Of a stretch of DNA of 48,462 nucleotides, positions 38,837 to 48,428 are shown in pieces (position 1 is the first letter of the stretch; each line of letters opens with the position of its first letter). A program made the translations under genes and the position numbers. The DNA comes from Gammaproteobacteria bacterium (GTDB lineage Bacteria; Pseudomonadota; Gammaproteobacteria; Steroidobacterales; Steroidobacteraceae). The notes below the pieces were generated by a model. It worked only from the letters and a program-made list of their open reading frames with translations. It made no database searches and was not told the DNA's origin. The stretch covers positions 1 through 48,462 of the forward strand of contig VGUH01000021.1 of the NCBI GenBank assembly GCA_016874295.1. Reading direction: 5' to 3'.

Positions 38837-39334
38837 ATGGTGCTCGGGCGCAGTCTCAGACACCTTTTCACTACGCGCTGGGCGACGCGCCGGCGCTTCA
38901 CGCCGGTCGTCCTGCGTCGCATCGAGGCGGCGATCGCCGCCGCGGAGCGCCGGCACGCGGGCGAGATCCGCTTCGCGATCGAGACGGCCTTCGACCTGCC
39001 GGACCTCTGGTACGGCACGACGCCCCGGGAGCGGGCCGTACTCGTGTTCGGCCAGCTCGGCGTGTGGGACACCGCGGACAACAACGGCGTGCTGATTTAC
39101 CTGCTGATGGTGGACCGCGACGTCGAGATCGTCGCCGACCGCGCGATCGCGGAACGCGTGCCGCAGGCGGAGTGGGATGCCGTGTGCCGCGAGATGGAGG
39201 CGCATTACAAGGAAGGCCGCTTCGCAGAGGGCTCCGAAGCTGGCATCGCGGGTGTCGGGCGCCTGATTGCCGCGCATTTTCCGGGGCGGGGCGGCGACCG
39301 GAACGAGCAGCCCGACCGGCCGGTGCTGCTCTAG
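38837..39334 (+). CDS. TPM-domain protein, short form
   Basis: 165 residues, no signal peptide. TPM features: RRIEAAIAAAERRHAGEIRF near 27-46, NNGVLIYLLMVDRDVEIVADRAI near 80-102 and YKEGRFAEGSEAGI. It follows the longer TPM protein by 3 bases, completing the LemA-TPM-TPM trio common in proteobacteria. Two TPM proteins may form a pair, one anchored and one soluble. Role unknown. Confidence 0.9.
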   Translation: MVLGRSLRHLFTTRWATRRRFTPVVLRRIEAAIAAAERRHAGEIRFAIETAFDLPDLWYGTTPRERAVLVFGQLGVWDTADNNGVLIYLLMVDRDVEIVADRAIAERVPQAEWDAVCREMEAHYKEGRFAEGSEAGIAGVGRLIAAHFPGRGGDRNEQPDRPVLL

Positions 39335-39346
39335 CCCGCACTCGCC

Positions 39347-40069
39347 TCAGGCGAGCGTGTGGTAGACCTTCTGCACGTCGTCGTCCTGCTCGAGCTTGTC
39401 GATGACCTCGAGCGCCTCGTTCGCCTCGGTCTCCGATAGCTCCGTCGGCACGGTGCAGACGTATTCCTGCTCGGCTGAAATCGGCACGATCTTGCGCTCC
39501 TCGAGCCGCTTCTGGAGCTGGCCGAAGTCCTCGAACGCGCAGCGCGCGACGAGCTGCGGCTCGCCGTTCTCGCCAGTGCTCTCGCCCATCTCGTCGAGCC
39601 CGTGGTCGATGAGGTCGAGCTCGAGCTCGTCGGCGCCGATCCCCTCCGGGTTCAGCCGGAACACACCCATGCGGCGGAACAGGAAGCTGACGCTGCCGTT
39701 GCTCGCGAGGTTGCCGCCGTGCTTCGAGAGGATGTTGCGCACGCTCGCGACCGTGCGCGTCGGGTTGTCGGTCGCGGTCTCGACGAGGACCGCCACGCCG
39801 TGCGGGGCGTAGCCCTCGTACAGTACCTGCTGGAAGTCCGTCGCGCCCTGGCCCGAGGCGCGCTTGATGGCCGCCTCGACCTTGTCCTTCGGCATGTTGA
39901 TCGCGCGCGCGTTCTGAATCACGCGGCGCAGCGCCGGATTGCTGTTCGGGTCGGATCCGCCCGCCTTGACGGCGATGGTGATGTCCTTGCCGATGCGCGC
40001 GAACTGCTTCGCCATCCGGTTCCAGCGGGCGAACATCGCGTGCTTGCGGACTTCGAAGATGCGTCCCAT
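39347..40069 (-). CDS. YebC/PmpR-family transcriptional regulator or translation factor
   Basis: 240 residues from ATG 40069. [20 protein letters not shown] is typical of the YeeN/PmpR branch, followed by [20 protein letters not shown] and [16 protein letters not shown]. The family includes transcription regulators (PmpR) and, from recent work, factors that ease ribosome stalling on Pro-rich sequences. It is transcribed toward the TPM gene. It is not the ruvC-linked yebC. Confidence 0.92.
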   Translation of the reverse strand: MGRIFEVRKHAMFARWNRMAKQFARIGKDITIAVKAGGSDPNSNPALRRVIQNARAINMPKDKVEAAIKRASGQGATDFQQVLYEGYAPHGVAVLVETATDNPTRTVASVRNILSKHGGNLASNGSVSFLFRRMGVFRLNPEGIGADELELDLIDHGLDEMGESTGENGEPQLVARCAFEDFGQLQKRLEERKIVPISAEQEYVCTVPTELSETEANEALEVIDKLEQDDDVQKVYHTLA

Positions 40070-40087
40070 TTCGAGTAGGATGCCGGG

Positions 40088-41014
40088 ATGCGCGCGGCGG
40101 TACAACGCTGGGCAGTCGAGCAGTTGCTGCGCGGGGCGCGGGCCGCCCTCGCGCGCGCCGACACGCCCGGGCGAGTGCGTGCGCTGGCCGCGCGGGCCGC
40201 GGCCCTGTTCGCGCGCCGGGAGACTTACGACGCGTCGCCGCCCGTCGACCTCGGCGGCGTCGACGGCTGGTGGATCACGCCGGCCGGCAGCCCGCAGGCC
40301 GGCATCATCCTGTACTTCCACGGCGGCGGCTTCATCGCCGCCTCGCGCGCGATCCACGACCCGCTGCTCGCGGCGCTCGGCCGGGCCTCCGGCGCGCGTG
40401 GCCTCATGATCGACTACCGGCTCGCCCCGGAGCATCCGTTCCCGGCGGCGCCGGACGACTGCTTCGCCGCCTGGAACTGGATGCTGTCGACCGGCTTCGA
40501 CCCGGCGCGCGTCGTGTTCGCGGGCGACTCCGCGGGCGGCAACCTCGCGCTCGTGACCGCGATGCGCGCGCGCGACGAGGGGCTGCCGCTGCCGGCGGCG
40601 CTGGTGCTGATGTCGCCGGTGCTCGACCTGACCTTCAGCGGCGCCTCGTTCGTGCGCAACGATGGCCTCGACCCGATGCTCCGCGCCGCGACCGCGGCGC
40701 GCATTACCGAGCGGTACGCGCCGGGCCGGGACCCCGCCGACCCGCGCATCTCGCCGCTGTTCGGTCAGGCGGCGGGCCTGCCACCGGTGATGCTGCTCGT
40801 TGGCAGCTCCGAGATCCTGCTCGACGACACGCTGCGCCTGTCGGCGCGGCTCGACGGCGCGCGCACCGCGGTCTGGCACGGCATGCCGCACGCGTTCCCG
40901 GCGATCCGCGGCCTCGCCGACGGCGACCGCGCGATCGCCGAGATCGCGGACTTCATCCGCGAGCACACCGCAGAAGCGACCCGCGGAACGCAGGTACCCC
41001 GTGCACCCGCTTGA
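40088..41014 (+). CDS. Alpha/beta hydrolase, hormone-sensitive lipase family
   Basis: 308 residues. The oxyanion motif YFHGGGF near 77-83 and nucleophile motif GDSAGGN near 146-152 define the family; the later [11 protein letters not shown] (Asp) and WHGMPHAFP (His) complete the triad. These are carboxylesterases for short to medium acyl chains. The ATG follows a TAGGAT (40076-40081) by 6 bases. The 3' end overlaps the apt start. Confidence 0.9.
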   Translation: MRAAVQRWAVEQLLRGARAALARADTPGRVRALAARAAALFARRETYDASPPVDLGGVDGWWITPAGSPQAGIILYFHGGGFIAASRAIHDPLLAALGRASGARGLMIDYRLAPEHPFPAAPDDCFAAWNWMLSTGFDPARVVFAGDSAGGNLALVTAMRARDEGLPLPAALVLMSPVLDLTFSGASFVRNDGLDPMLRAATAARITERYAPGRDPADPRISPLFGQAAGLPPVMLLVGSSEILLDDTLRLSARLDGARTAVWHGMPHAFPAIRGLADGDRAIAEIADFIREHTAEATRGTQVPRAPA

Positions 41015-41510
41015 GCGCCTCATCGTCGACGTCCCGGACTTCCCGCAGCCGGGGATCCTGTTCCGCGACATCACGCCGCTCCTGCGCACGCATTTCGACG
41101 AGGCGATTGCGGCACTGGACGGCCTGTTCACGGCGCGCGAGTGGTCGGAAGCAGAAGCGGTGGCAGGCGTCGAGTCGCGCGGCTTCATCCTGGCCGCGGC
41201 GCTCGCGGAGCGGCGCGGCAAGGGATTCGTGCCGATCCGCAAGAAAGGCAAGCTTCCGCCGCCCGTGGTCGAGCGGCACTACGCGCTCGAGTACGGTTCC
41301 GGCGTGCTCGAGATGCAGCGCGGGCAGGGCCGACTCCTCCTGGTGGACGACGTGCTGGCGACCGGCGGGACGCTCGCGGCCTCGGCGGAGCTCGCGACCG
41401 ACGCGGGGTTTCGCGTGCTGCACGCGGGCGTGCTGATCGACCTCGGCATCGCCGGTGACTTCCGCTGTCTCGGCGAGGCAGCGCGCGCCGTCATCCACTA
41501 TGGCGGCTGA
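41001..41510 (+). CDS. apt: Adenine phosphoribosyltransferase
   Basis: 169-residue enzyme that makes AMP from adenine and [23 protein letters not shown] near 10-28, [14 protein letters not shown], and the PRPP loop [13 protein letters not shown] near 112-124 are diagnostic. GTG 41001 overlaps the esterase by 14 bases and the stop overlaps the nucleosidase gene by 11, so the three are coupled. The linked nucleosidase could supply adenine. Confidence 0.95.
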   Translation: MHPLERLIVDVPDFPQPGILFRDITPLLRTHFDEAIAALDGLFTAREWSEAEAVAGVESRGFILAAALAERRGKGFVPIRKKGKLPPPVVERHYALEYGSGVLEMQRGQGRLLLVDDVLATGGTLAASAELATDAGFRVLHAGVLIDLGIAGDFRCLGEAARAVIHYGG

Positions 41511-42102
41511 GGCGCTGTCGATCCTGGTCGCCATGGCGCTGCGCGCCGAGGGCGCGGGCCGCTTCGAGGACGCCGGGATCGAGGTGCTCTATACCGGGGT
41601 CGGCAAGGTCAATGCGGCGATCGCCCTCACGCGCAGACTCGCGCAAGCCGGCGCGCACATGCCGCTCGTCGTGAACTTCGGCACTGCCGGCAGCGCGAGC
41701 CTGCCGGCACGGACGCTGGTCGCCTGCCGCCGCTTCGTGGACCGCGACATGGACGTCGGCGCGCTTGGCTTCGCAGCGGGCGTCACGCCCTTCGACGAGC
41801 TGCCGCCGGTGCTCGAATTCCCGGCGGCGTTTCCCCAGTTGCGCGAGGCCGTGTGCGGCAGTGGCGACTCATTCGCAACCGCGCACGCCGGCGTCGACTG
41901 CGACGTCGTCGACATGGAGGCCTACGCGCTCGCGAAGGCCTGCAAGCTCGCCGGCGCGGATTTCGCCTGCGCCAAGTACGTGAGCGACGGGGCGGACGCG
42001 CAGGCGGCCGAACACTGGCAGGCGAATGTCGCGGGCGCGGCGGACCGCTTCCTCGCGCTCTACCGGGAACTCGTCAGGCGGAGTACCGCGAGCCCTGCTT
42101 GA
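41500..42102 (+). CDS. Nucleoside phosphorylase-I family nucleosidase (MTA/SAH nucleosidase-like)
   Basis: 200 residues from ATG 41500, overlapping apt. VGKVNAAIALTRRL near 32-45, VNFGTAGSAS, CGSGDSFAT and the purine/ribose-binding VVDMEAYALAKAC with the catalytic Asp of YVSDGAD match the PNP_UDP_1 fold, in particular 5'-methylthioadenosine/S-adenosylhomocysteine nucleosidases; but it is shorter than typical MtnN (about 230). Adenine released would be salvaged by Apt next door, which favours an MTA/SAH or adenosine substrate. The tail overlaps the opposing fabH-like gene by 29 bases. Confidence 0.85.
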   Translation: MAAEALSILVAMALRAEGAGRFEDAGIEVLYTGVGKVNAAIALTRRLAQAGAHMPLVVNFGTAGSASLPARTLVACRRFVDRDMDVGALGFAAGVTPFDELPPVLEFPAAFPQLREAVCGSGDSFATAHAGVDCDVVDMEAYALAKACKLAGADFACAKYVSDGADAQAAEHWQANVAGAADRFLALYRELVRRSTASPA

Positions 42103-43162
42103 CGGCGATGTAGCCGCGCACCATCTCAAGCGCGGTCCTGGTGCAGGGCGGCAGCTCCGCATCGCTCATGCCGAGCGGCGTCACCCGCTCGCCCCAGCGC
42201 AGCACGTGCGCGGACCAGGTGAGCCCCGCGCCGAAGCCGGTCAGCAGCAGGTTCGAGCCCGGCGCGACGCGCCCGGCCTCCAGCGCCTCGACCAGCGCGA
42301 CCGGCACGGTCGCCGAGGACATGTTGCCGTAGCGCTGGATGTTCACGAAGCAGCGCTCCATTGGGATGCCCGCGCGTTTCACCACCGCCTCGATGATGCG
42401 CAGATTCGCCTGGTGCGGCACGACCAGGTGGATGTCGCCGGCCGCGAGCCCGCGCGCCGTGAGCACCGCCTCGCAGGCGCGGCTCATGCCGACCGCGGCG
42501 CGCTTGAAGATTTCCTGGCCCTCGAACACCCAGTCCGTGTCGCCGAGCGGCCAGCCCCGGTTGGCGTAATTGAGCCCCATGCCGTGCACCTGCAGGATGC
42601 CGCGCACCTCGCCGTAGCAGCCCAGCCGATCGGCCAGCACGCCTTCCTCGCGGTCGGTCGCCTGCAGCACCGCGGCGGCGCAGCCGTCGCCGAACAGCAC
42701 GGCGACGTTGCGGTTCGTCCAGTCCATCATCGGCGAGATCAGCTCGCCGCCGATCACGAGCGCGCTCTTCACCGTGCCGGCCTTGATCATCGCGCTCGCG
42801 GTCGTGAGGCCGTAGAGGAAGCTGGTGCAGGCGGTATTGATGTCCATGGCACCCGCGGCGGAGGCACCGAGCCTCGCCTGCAGGCCGGAGGCCATGTTGG
42901 GCACCTGCTCGTCCATGCTGCAGGTGCCGAATACGATCAGGTCGAGGTCCCGGGCCGCGAGGCCCGCGCAGGCGAGGGCGCGGCGGGAGGCGACCTCGGC
43001 CATGTCGCCGAGGGACACGTGCGAGATCCGCCGCTCGTGGATGCCGGTCCGCGTGCGAATCCACTCGTCGTCCGTGTCCAGGAAAGTCGCGATATCCGCA
43101 TTGGACAGAACGGCGGGGGGCATACACTTGCCCCAGCCCGTGAGCGTCGCAAACTGCGCCAT
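42074..43162 (-). CDS. 3-oxoacyl-ACP synthase III-like condensing enzyme
   Basis: 362 residues, longer than E. coli FabH (317). Active-site Cys in NTACTSFLYG near 115-122, His in PHQANLRI and Asn in QRYGNMSSA form the FabH triad. Start ATG 43162 (MAQFATLTGWG); the longer frame reads into the leader. TACAAT lies 9 bases before the ATG. No other fab genes are linked, so it may feed a secondary or specialised lipid product rather than bulk fatty-acid initiation. The substrate is not predictable. Confidence 0.88.
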   Translation of the reverse strand: MAQFATLTGWGKCMPPAVLSNADIATFLDTDDEWIRTRTGIHERRISHVSLGDMAEVASRRALACAGLAARDLDLIVFGTCSMDEQVPNMASGLQARLGASAAGAMDINTACTSFLYGLTTASAMIKAGTVKSALVIGGELISPMMDWTNRNVAVLFGDGCAAAVLQATDREEGVLADRLGCYGEVRGILQVHGMGLNYANRGWPLGDTDWVFEGQEIFKRAAVGMSRACEAVLTARGLAAGDIHLVVPHQANLRIIEAVVKRAGIPMERCFVNIQRYGNMSSATVPVALVEALEAGRVAPGSNLLLTGFGAGLTWSAHVLRWGERVTPLGMSDAELPPCTRTALEMVRGYIAVKQGSRYSA

Positions 43163-43171
43163 ACGGGCCGG

Positions 43172-43177
43172 ATTGTA
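43172..43177 (-). promoter_or_regulatory. -10-like TACAAT before the FabH-like gene
   Basis: On the minus strand TACAAT ends 9 bases before ATG 43162; a transcript would start within about 1-3 bases of the start codon. No Shine-Dalgarno or convincing -35 is visible. Confidence 0.35.
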
Positions 43178-43236
43178 CGGCTTCCAACCTTCCGGGCGGC
43201 CGCGGCGTCCAAGACCATGAACGGACAACGAATCGG

Positions 43237-43806
43237 ATGCAGCAGGTGACGATGCCGGCCCCCCTGGCGGACTCGGGCGCAGAACTCGTGACGCGGGCCA
43301 GCCGGGGCGACTCGGGCGCCTTCGAGGCCCTGTATCGCCAGCACGTCGGGCGGGTGTACGGCCTCTGCCTCAGGATGACCGGCCAGCCGGAATCGGCGGA
43401 GGACCTGACGCAGGACACGTTCGTAAACGCCTGGCGGAGCCTGCCGGGGTATGAAGGCAGGAGCAGTTTTTCCACGTGGCTGCACCGGATCGCGGTGAAC
43501 GCGGTGCTCGCGAAACGCCGCAGCCGACAGGGCCGGAACGAAGTGAGCATGACCGACGAGGCAGGAGAGCAGATGGAGTTCGAGGTCGAGGCCGCGATGG
43601 ATGAGGCGACGCCGATCGACATCGAGCGCGCGATCGCGGGGCTCCCTGCGGGCGCGCGCGACATCGTCGTGCTGCACGGTATCTACGGCTACAGCCACGA
43701 GGAGGCCGCGTAGATGCTCGGCGTCGCGGTCGGCACCTGCAAGGCGCAGCTGCACCGCGCGCGGCACCTGATGCGCGCACGCTTCGGCGGGGAGCAGGCG
43801 TCATGA
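43237..43806 (+). pseudogene. ECF-type RNA polymerase sigma factor with in-frame amber codon
   Basis: One frame of 190 codons with TAG at 43711-43713 (codon 159). Region 2 is complete: FEALYRQHVGRVYGLCLRM and DLTQDTFVNAWRSLPGYEGR with WLHRIAVN. Region 4 begins with AIAGLPAGARDIVVLHGIYG and YSHEEAA, is cut at the stop, and resumes MLGVAVGTCKAQLHRARHLM, the DNA-recognition helix. A truncated product would lack the -35 recognition helix. Gln at the stop position would fit the family. The ATG of the next gene overlaps the final TGA. A mutation or consensus error is likely. Confidence 0.8.
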
Positions 43807-44386
43807 ATACCGTCCCGTTCGGCCCGCGCCCCCTGAGGATCCGTTGCTCGCGAAGGCCGCCCAGTTGCCGAAGGACGTCGCGCCGTCGCGCGATCTCTGG
43901 CCCGGGATCGCCGCGCGCCTCGGCGAGGCGCAGGGCGCACCGGCGAAGCCCGCCTTCCGCTGGCCGCTCGCGCTCGCGGCGGCGCTCGCGGTCGCGTCGG
44001 TCTCCGCGCTCCTCACCTGGAGCCTCCTGCAGGATTCGCAGCCGGCGCAGCCGGCCGTGGTCGCGGATGTGGGGACGACCGCCGGCGAGTTCGTGCCGGT
44101 GAGCTACGGCCCGAACTCGGGCCTGTCCGCCGAGGAGCTCGCGGTGCGCGACGACCTGGCCGCGCAGTTCCGCGGCGCGTTCGAGGACCTGAGGCCCGAG
44201 ACGCGCGAGGCGGTCGTGAAGAACCTCGCGGTGATGCAGGCGGCGGCCGACGAGATCGATGCCGCGCTCGCGAAACATCCGGCGAGCGGCATGCTGAAGG
44301 GCATGCTGTTCGGCACCTACAAGCAGGAAATGCAGCTGTATTCGACGGTCGTCACCGCGCGTGACGGCCTCACCAGGAGGACCTGA
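43803..44386 (+). pseudogene. Membrane anti-sigma-like protein, frameshifted near its start
   Basis: ATG 43803 overlaps the sigma stop (ATGA) and reads MNTVPFGPRP, but the downstream coding frame, starting EDPLLAKAAQLPKDVAPSRD and DLWPGIAARL, is offset. The join falls at a run of five C (43829-43833). The rest is a membrane segment (FRWPLALAAALAVASVSALLTWSLL) and a periplasmic part with ELAVRDDLAAQFRGAFEDL. Placement behind a sigma gene and the RDLWPGI motif typical of anti-sigma proteins of this type support the role. A TTG at 43844 could otherwise start a shortened, intact ORF. Confidence 0.65.
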
Positions 44387-44388
44387 AG

Positions 44389-45285
44389 ATGAACACCCGC
44401 ATTACATGGCTGGCCGCCGCGATCCTCGCGGTCGTTGCGGCGCCCGCCGCGGCGCAGCAGAACATCACCAGACGCGCGACCGTCGCGCCCGACGTGACGA
44501 TCGAGGTCTCGCACGTCCAGGGCCCCGTCGGGGTCGTTGCCTGGGACAAGTACGAGGTCGAGCTGGTCGCCGTACTCGAAAGCGTGAAGGACGAGCTCGA
44601 GTTCGGGGCGACGCCGCGCAAGGTGCGCATCGAGGTCGAGCGGCCGGCGGGCCACCACGGCCGTAACCAGGAGGATGCCAACCTGGTGCTGCGCGCGCCG
44701 CGCGGTGCGCGGCTCGAGATTGAAACGGTGAGCGCGGATATCGCAGTGACCGGCGTGCACGGCCCGCAGGCGCTGGAGTCGGTGAGCGGTGAGGTCCGGA
44801 CGCAGGCCTTCGACGCGCCGGTGTCGGCGGCTGCCGTATCCGGCGACGTCACGGTCACCGGCACCGGCGGCAAGGCGGCGGTCGATACCAGCAACGTGAG
44901 CGGCACATCCACCGTGACAGGCGTGCGCGGCGAATTCCAGGGCGCGGTCGTGAGCGGCGAGATCCAGGCGACCGTTGCGGCGGCCACGAATGTCGAGATC
45001 AGCACGGTGTCGGGCGAGGTCACGCTGAACGCCGAACTGGCGCCCGCCGGCGAGATCGACATGGAGACCGTGAACGGCGCGCTGGCGCTGAACCTCAAGC
45101 CGCCGGTCAACGCCGACTTCGACCTCGAGTCGTTCAGCGGCGACATCGAGGTCTGCTTTGGCCCGAAGTCGCGCAGCACCCGCAAGTACACGCCGGGCAG
45201 CGAGCTCGTATTCACGCAGGGCGAGGGCGGCGCGCGGGTCCAGCTGGAGTCGCTCTCGGGCGAGATCCGGGTCTGCGACCGCTGA
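44389..45285 (+). CDS. DUF4097-type exported repeat protein
   Basis: 298 residues. Signal peptide to about AAAQQ (residue 24), then a right-handed beta-helix-like series of short repeats built on V-S-G/S-A-x-I/V (VSADIAVTGVHG, VSGEVRTQAFD, VSGDVTVTG, VSGTSTVTG, VSGEIQATV, VSGEVTLNA, VNGALALNL, FSGDIEVCF, LSGEIRVCD). This is the DUF4097 (putative auto-transporter adhesin) pattern. Two Cys may pair near the C-terminus. It starts two bases after the anti-sigma gene; the sigma factor likely regulates it. Envelope function unknown. Confidence 0.88.
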   Translation: MNTRITWLAAAILAVVAAPAAAQQNITRRATVAPDVTIEVSHVQGPVGVVAWDKYEVELVAVLESVKDELEFGATPRKVRIEVERPAGHHGRNQEDANLVLRAPRGARLEIETVSADIAVTGVHGPQALESVSGEVRTQAFDAPVSAAAVSGDVTVTGTGGKAAVDTSNVSGTSTVTGVRGEFQGAVVSGEIQATVAAATNVEISTVSGEVTLNAELAPAGEIDMETVNGALALNLKPPVNADFDLESFSGDIEVCFGPKSRSTRKYTPGSELVFTQGEGGARVQLESLSGEIRVCDR

Positions 45286-45325
45286 GTTCGCTAGAATCCG
45301 GTGATCCCTGCGGGTCACCGGGTTC

Positions 45326-46636
45326 ATGCCGCTCGAGCGACGCCACGCACGCATTCCGGCCGCCATCGCGCTCGTCGCGCTGGCGGCCTTCGCCATCCTC
45401 TGGGCCGGCGCGCGCACGCCGCTCGCGCGCGGGCTGATTGCGCGCGCCGTGAGTGATGCGGTCGGGTTGCCGGCGAGCGTCGAGCGCCTGCGCATCGGTT
45501 ACTTCCCATCGCCGCACCTCGAGCTGGGCGGGCTCGCGATCGCGCAGCCGCCGGGTTTCGGCGACGAGCCGCTGCTCGAGGTCGCGCGCGTCGAGGTGGC
45601 GCTGCCGTGGCGGCGGATCTTCGGCGCGACCGACCGTCTGGATGCGGTGACGATCTCGGAGATGACGGCGCGGTTGCGCGTCGCGGCGGACGGCACCGAC
45701 AACTGGTCGAACCTGTTTCCGGAGACCGCGAGCGACGAAGTTGCGACGGCCCCGGTCGAGCCGGCGCCCTGGTCGATCGGCGCGTTCGCGCTCGAGGGCG
45801 GCACGGTCGACTACCGCGACGCTGCGGCGGGAGCGCGGTGGCAACTCACGGGGATCGCCGCGAAGGCGGGAGAAGTCGCGCCGGGCACGGAGTTCCCGCT
45901 CGAGCTGCAGCTTGGCGGCCTGAGTGGAACGCAGACGATCCACTTCGCGGCGAAGGGCGAGATTCGCCTGGACCTCGATGCAGGCCGGTACGCGGCGAGC
46001 GGGCTCGAGTACCGCGGCTGGCTGGGCGGTGATCCGCTGCCGCTCGCCGGTGCCGAGCTCACCGGCACGCTGCGCGAGGCGACATACGAGACCGTCACGG
46101 GCGAGGCGCGCCTCGCCGGCGGGCGCTTCAAGTTCGCGGAAGTACCGGGCCGCTTCGATGGCCGCCTCGACCTCGACGAGCCTGCCCTGGTCGCCGAATT
46201 CGAGTTCGCTACCGACGTCTTCGCGCCGCGCGCCTCGGCGATCATCATCGGCCATCCGCTGCCGGCGACCGGCGATCCGGCCGTGTTCGAGTCGCTGCAG
46301 GTCGCGTTCCGCGCGCGGATGCAGGACGGCGAGTTCGCGGTCGACCCGCTCTCGGGTCGCCTCGACGACACCAACTTCGAGGGCCGCGTGATTCCCGGGC
46401 GGCGCCTCGTGCGCGCCAGCCTCGACGCGATCGACTTCAACCGCTATCTGCCGCCCGATGCGAAGCCCGCGGGCACAGGCGCGGCCGCGAAGAAAGAGAC
46501 GCTCGAGTCGCTGGTGGCGCCGCTCGCGAAGCTCGACATCGACGCGGAGTTGCGCATCGGCGAGGCGCGGATCGCCGGTGCGAGGATGCGCGACGCGGTA
46601 TTGCGCGTGACGCCGGACGGCGAAGGCGCGCCGTGA
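45326..46636 (+). CDS. AsmA-family envelope protein
   Basis: 436 residues. One N-terminal membrane anchor (about 10-28), then the AsmA-type pattern [29 protein letters not shown] and [17 protein letters not shown], typical of the AsmA N-terminal domain, and a long beta-strand-rich periplasmic region. It is shorter than E. coli AsmA (617). The family forms bridge-like lipid-transport proteins. TAGAAT (45292-45297) lies 28 bases before the ATG. The stop overlaps mutY. Confidence 0.87.
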   Translation: MPLERRHARIPAAIALVALAAFAILWAGARTPLARGLIARAVSDAVGLPASVERLRIGYFPSPHLELGGLAIAQPPGFGDEPLLEVARVEVALPWRRIFGATDRLDAVTISEMTARLRVAADGTDNWSNLFPETASDEVATAPVEPAPWSIGAFALEGGTVDYRDAAAGARWQLTGIAAKAGEVAPGTEFPLELQLGGLSGTQTIHFAAKGEIRLDLDAGRYAASGLEYRGWLGGDPLPLAGAELTGTLREATYETVTGEARLAGGRFKFAEVPGRFDGRLDLDEPALVAEFEFATDVFAPRASAIIIGHPLPATGDPAVFESLQVAFRARMQDGEFAVDPLSGRLDDTNFEGRVIPGRRLVRASLDAIDFNRYLPPDAKPAGTGAAAKKETLESLVAPLAKLDIDAELRIGEARIAGARMRDAVLRVTPDGEGAP

Positions 46637-47748
46637 GCCTCGCGCCGGAGGCGCTGGCGGCGAGGCTGCTGCCCTGGTTCGACACGCGCGGGCGGCACGA
46701 CCTGCCGTGGCAGGCGGATGCGACGCCGTATCGCGTCTGGGTCTCGGAAGTGATGCTCCAGCAGACGCAGGTCGAGACCGTGAAGCCCTACTTCGAGCGC
46801 TTCCTGGCGCGCTTCCCGGACCTCGCTGCGCTCGCAGCGGCGCCGCAGGACGAGGTGATGCGACTGTGGTCCGGCCTCGGCTACTACGCGCGAGCGCGGA
46901 ATCTGCATTGCGCCGCGGCGGAGGTCGTGGCGCGGCATGGCGGCGAGCTGCCGGAGTCATTCGAAGCGCTCGTGTCGCTGCCCGGCATCGGAAGATCCAC
47001 CGCGGGCGCGATCCTCGCGCTGTCGCGCGGAGAGCGGCATGCGATCCTCGACGGCAACGTGAAGCGCGTACTCGCGCGCGTGTTCCTGGTCGAGGACGCC
47101 GCGGTGTCATCGGCGGGACTAAAGAAATTGTGGGCGCTCTCGGAGGCCGCGACGCCGGGTGTGCGCGTCGCCGCCTACACGCAGGCGATCATGGATCTCG
47201 GCGCGACCGTCTGCACGCGCGCGAATCCCGCCTGCGGCCGCTGCCCGCTGGCCGGCGGCTGCGCCGCATTCGCGGCGGGACGCACGGCGGAGATTCCAGC
47301 GGCACGCCGACGCGCGCCGAGGCGACTGAAGTGCACGCACATGCTGTTCGTGCTGTCCGCGGGCCGCGTGCTGCTTGAGCGGCGGCCGCCGCAAGGCATC
47401 TGGGGCGGGCTCTGGGCGCCGGCGGAATTCGCGGATGAGGCTGCGCTTGCCGCCTTCGTCGCCGCGCGTTACGGCAGCGCGGCGCCGAGGCGCCGGCTGG
47501 CGACGGTCCGGCACGCCTTCACGCACTTCGATCTCGACATCGAGCCCTGGGTCGTCGCGGTAGCAGAAGCCGGGGGCGAGGTGGCGGAGGGCGAGGTGCG
47601 GTGGGTCGAACTGGGCGCCGACGGGCCCGTCGGACTGCCCGCGCCCGTGGCAAGATTACTCGAGGAGTTGAAACATGGCGCGGATGGTCCAGTGCGTGAA
47701 ACTCGGCCGCGAGGCGGAAGGCCTCGAGAAGGCGCCGTACCCGGGTGA
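46633..47748 (+). CDS. mutY: A/G-specific adenine DNA glycosylase
   Basis: 371 residues from GTG 46633. Catalytic E39 in [14 protein letters not shown], the Hh[17 protein letters not shown] with catalytic Asp in [15 protein letters not shown], the 4Fe-4S cluster C-x6-C-x2-C-x5-C in [17 protein letters not shown], and the MutT-like C-terminal domain. It removes A paired with 8-oxoG. The C-terminus extends 25 residues past the end of the normal fold into the yggX reading frame, a 74-base overlap, which may mean its usual stop has been lost. Confidence 0.95.
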   Translation: MSLAPEALAARLLPWFDTRGRHDLPWQADATPYRVWVSEVMLQQTQVETVKPYFERFLARFPDLAALAAAPQDEVMRLWSGLGYYARARNLHCAAAEVVARHGGELPESFEALVSLPGIGRSTAGAILALSRGERHAILDGNVKRVLARVFLVEDAAVSSAGLKKLWALSEAATPGVRVAAYTQAIMDLGATVCTRANPACGRCPLAGGCAAFAAGRTAEIPAARRRAPRRLKCTHMLFVLSAGRVLLERRPPQGIWGGLWAPAEFADEAALAAFVAARYGSAAPRRRLATVRHAFTHFDLDIEPWVVAVAEAGGEVAEGEVRWVELGADGPVGLPAPVARLLEELKHGADGPVRETRPRGGRPREGAVPG

Positions 47749-47953
47749 ACTCGGCCAGCGCATCCTCGAGCACGTCTCGAAGGAGGCCTGGCAGCAGTGG
47801 CTCCGCCACCAGACCATGCTGATCAACGAGTACCGGCTCGTGCCCTTCGAGCCCAAGGCCCGGCAATTCCTGGTCGGCGAGATGGAGAAGTACTTCTTCG
47901 GCGCCGGGTCCGAGGCACCCTCGGGCTACGTGGAACCGGCGGAAAAGCCCTGA
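47675..47953 (+). CDS. yggX: Probable Fe(2+)-trafficking protein YggX
   Basis: 92 residues: [37 protein letters not shown] and [19 protein letters not shown] are diagnostic. It protects iron-sulfur clusters from oxidation and is conserved next to mutY, itself an Fe-S enzyme. C7 is the conserved Cys. The ATG at 47675 is strong; it lies inside the 3' end of mutY. Confidence 0.96.
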   Translation: MARMVQCVKLGREAEGLEKAPYPGELGQRILEHVSKEAWQQWLRHQTMLINEYRLVPFEPKARQFLVGEMEKYFFGAGSEAPSGYVEPAEKP

Positions 47954-47965
47954 TTTTCGCGGCGG

Positions 47966-47995
47966 TTGACGCCCCCGCGGGCGGCCCGGTCTAAT
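47966..47995 (+). promoter_or_regulatory. Promoter of the tRNA-Phe gene
   Basis: TTGACG (47966-47971), an 18-bp spacer and TCTAAT (47990-47995), the clearest sigma-70 promoter in the window. Predicted start near 48002, about 10 bases before the tRNA. It begins 12 bases after the yggX stop. Confidence 0.7.
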
Positions 47996-48011
47996 ACGCA
48001 GCCCCGAGCAC

Positions 48012-48087
<76 letters not shown>

Positions 48088-48346
48088 TTTTTCAAGGACT
48101 TATCTCAACCAGTCACTCGAGTCTTATGGCGTTTTTATTTACGCCAGTGGCCCATTAGTGGACCGACTCGAGCTGCTGCGGTCAGCACCTGACCTGGGCG
48201 AAAGACTAGCCGCTTGTGTAGTGCCGCATCAAGCCCCCCGGAAGTGGATTCTTGGGTGGCAGCTACGCAAGGAATGCGAAACTGGGGCGAAACTTATAAG
48301 CGTCTCGCGGGCTGGCGCAGGCCAGAGCAAATTCTTAGATTACAGA

Positions 48347-48385
48347 CCCCCCATCCCCCTTCAATCGGCAGGGGGAGGGGGTGGG
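48347..48385. repeat. Strong C-run/G-run inverted repeat
   Basis: CCCCCCATCCCCCTT, a short loop (about 9 bases), then AGGGGGAGGGGGTGGG: nearly complementary arms with one offset. It would form a very stable hairpin, and the G runs could form a quadruplex. Function unknown. Confidence 0.5.
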
Positions 48386-48402
48386 TTACAGGGGATCCCT
48401 TA

Positions 48403-48428
48403 CCGCCTCGCTAGCGTTGCGGTTTTTT
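48403..48428 (+). terminator. Terminator-like hairpin with T tract
   Basis: CCGC...GCGG closing an interior CGCTAGCG, followed by six T (48423-48428). The stem is short and imperfect, so a rho-independent terminator is only possible. It would end a rightward transcript, perhaps the tRNA-Phe readthrough. Confidence 0.35.
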
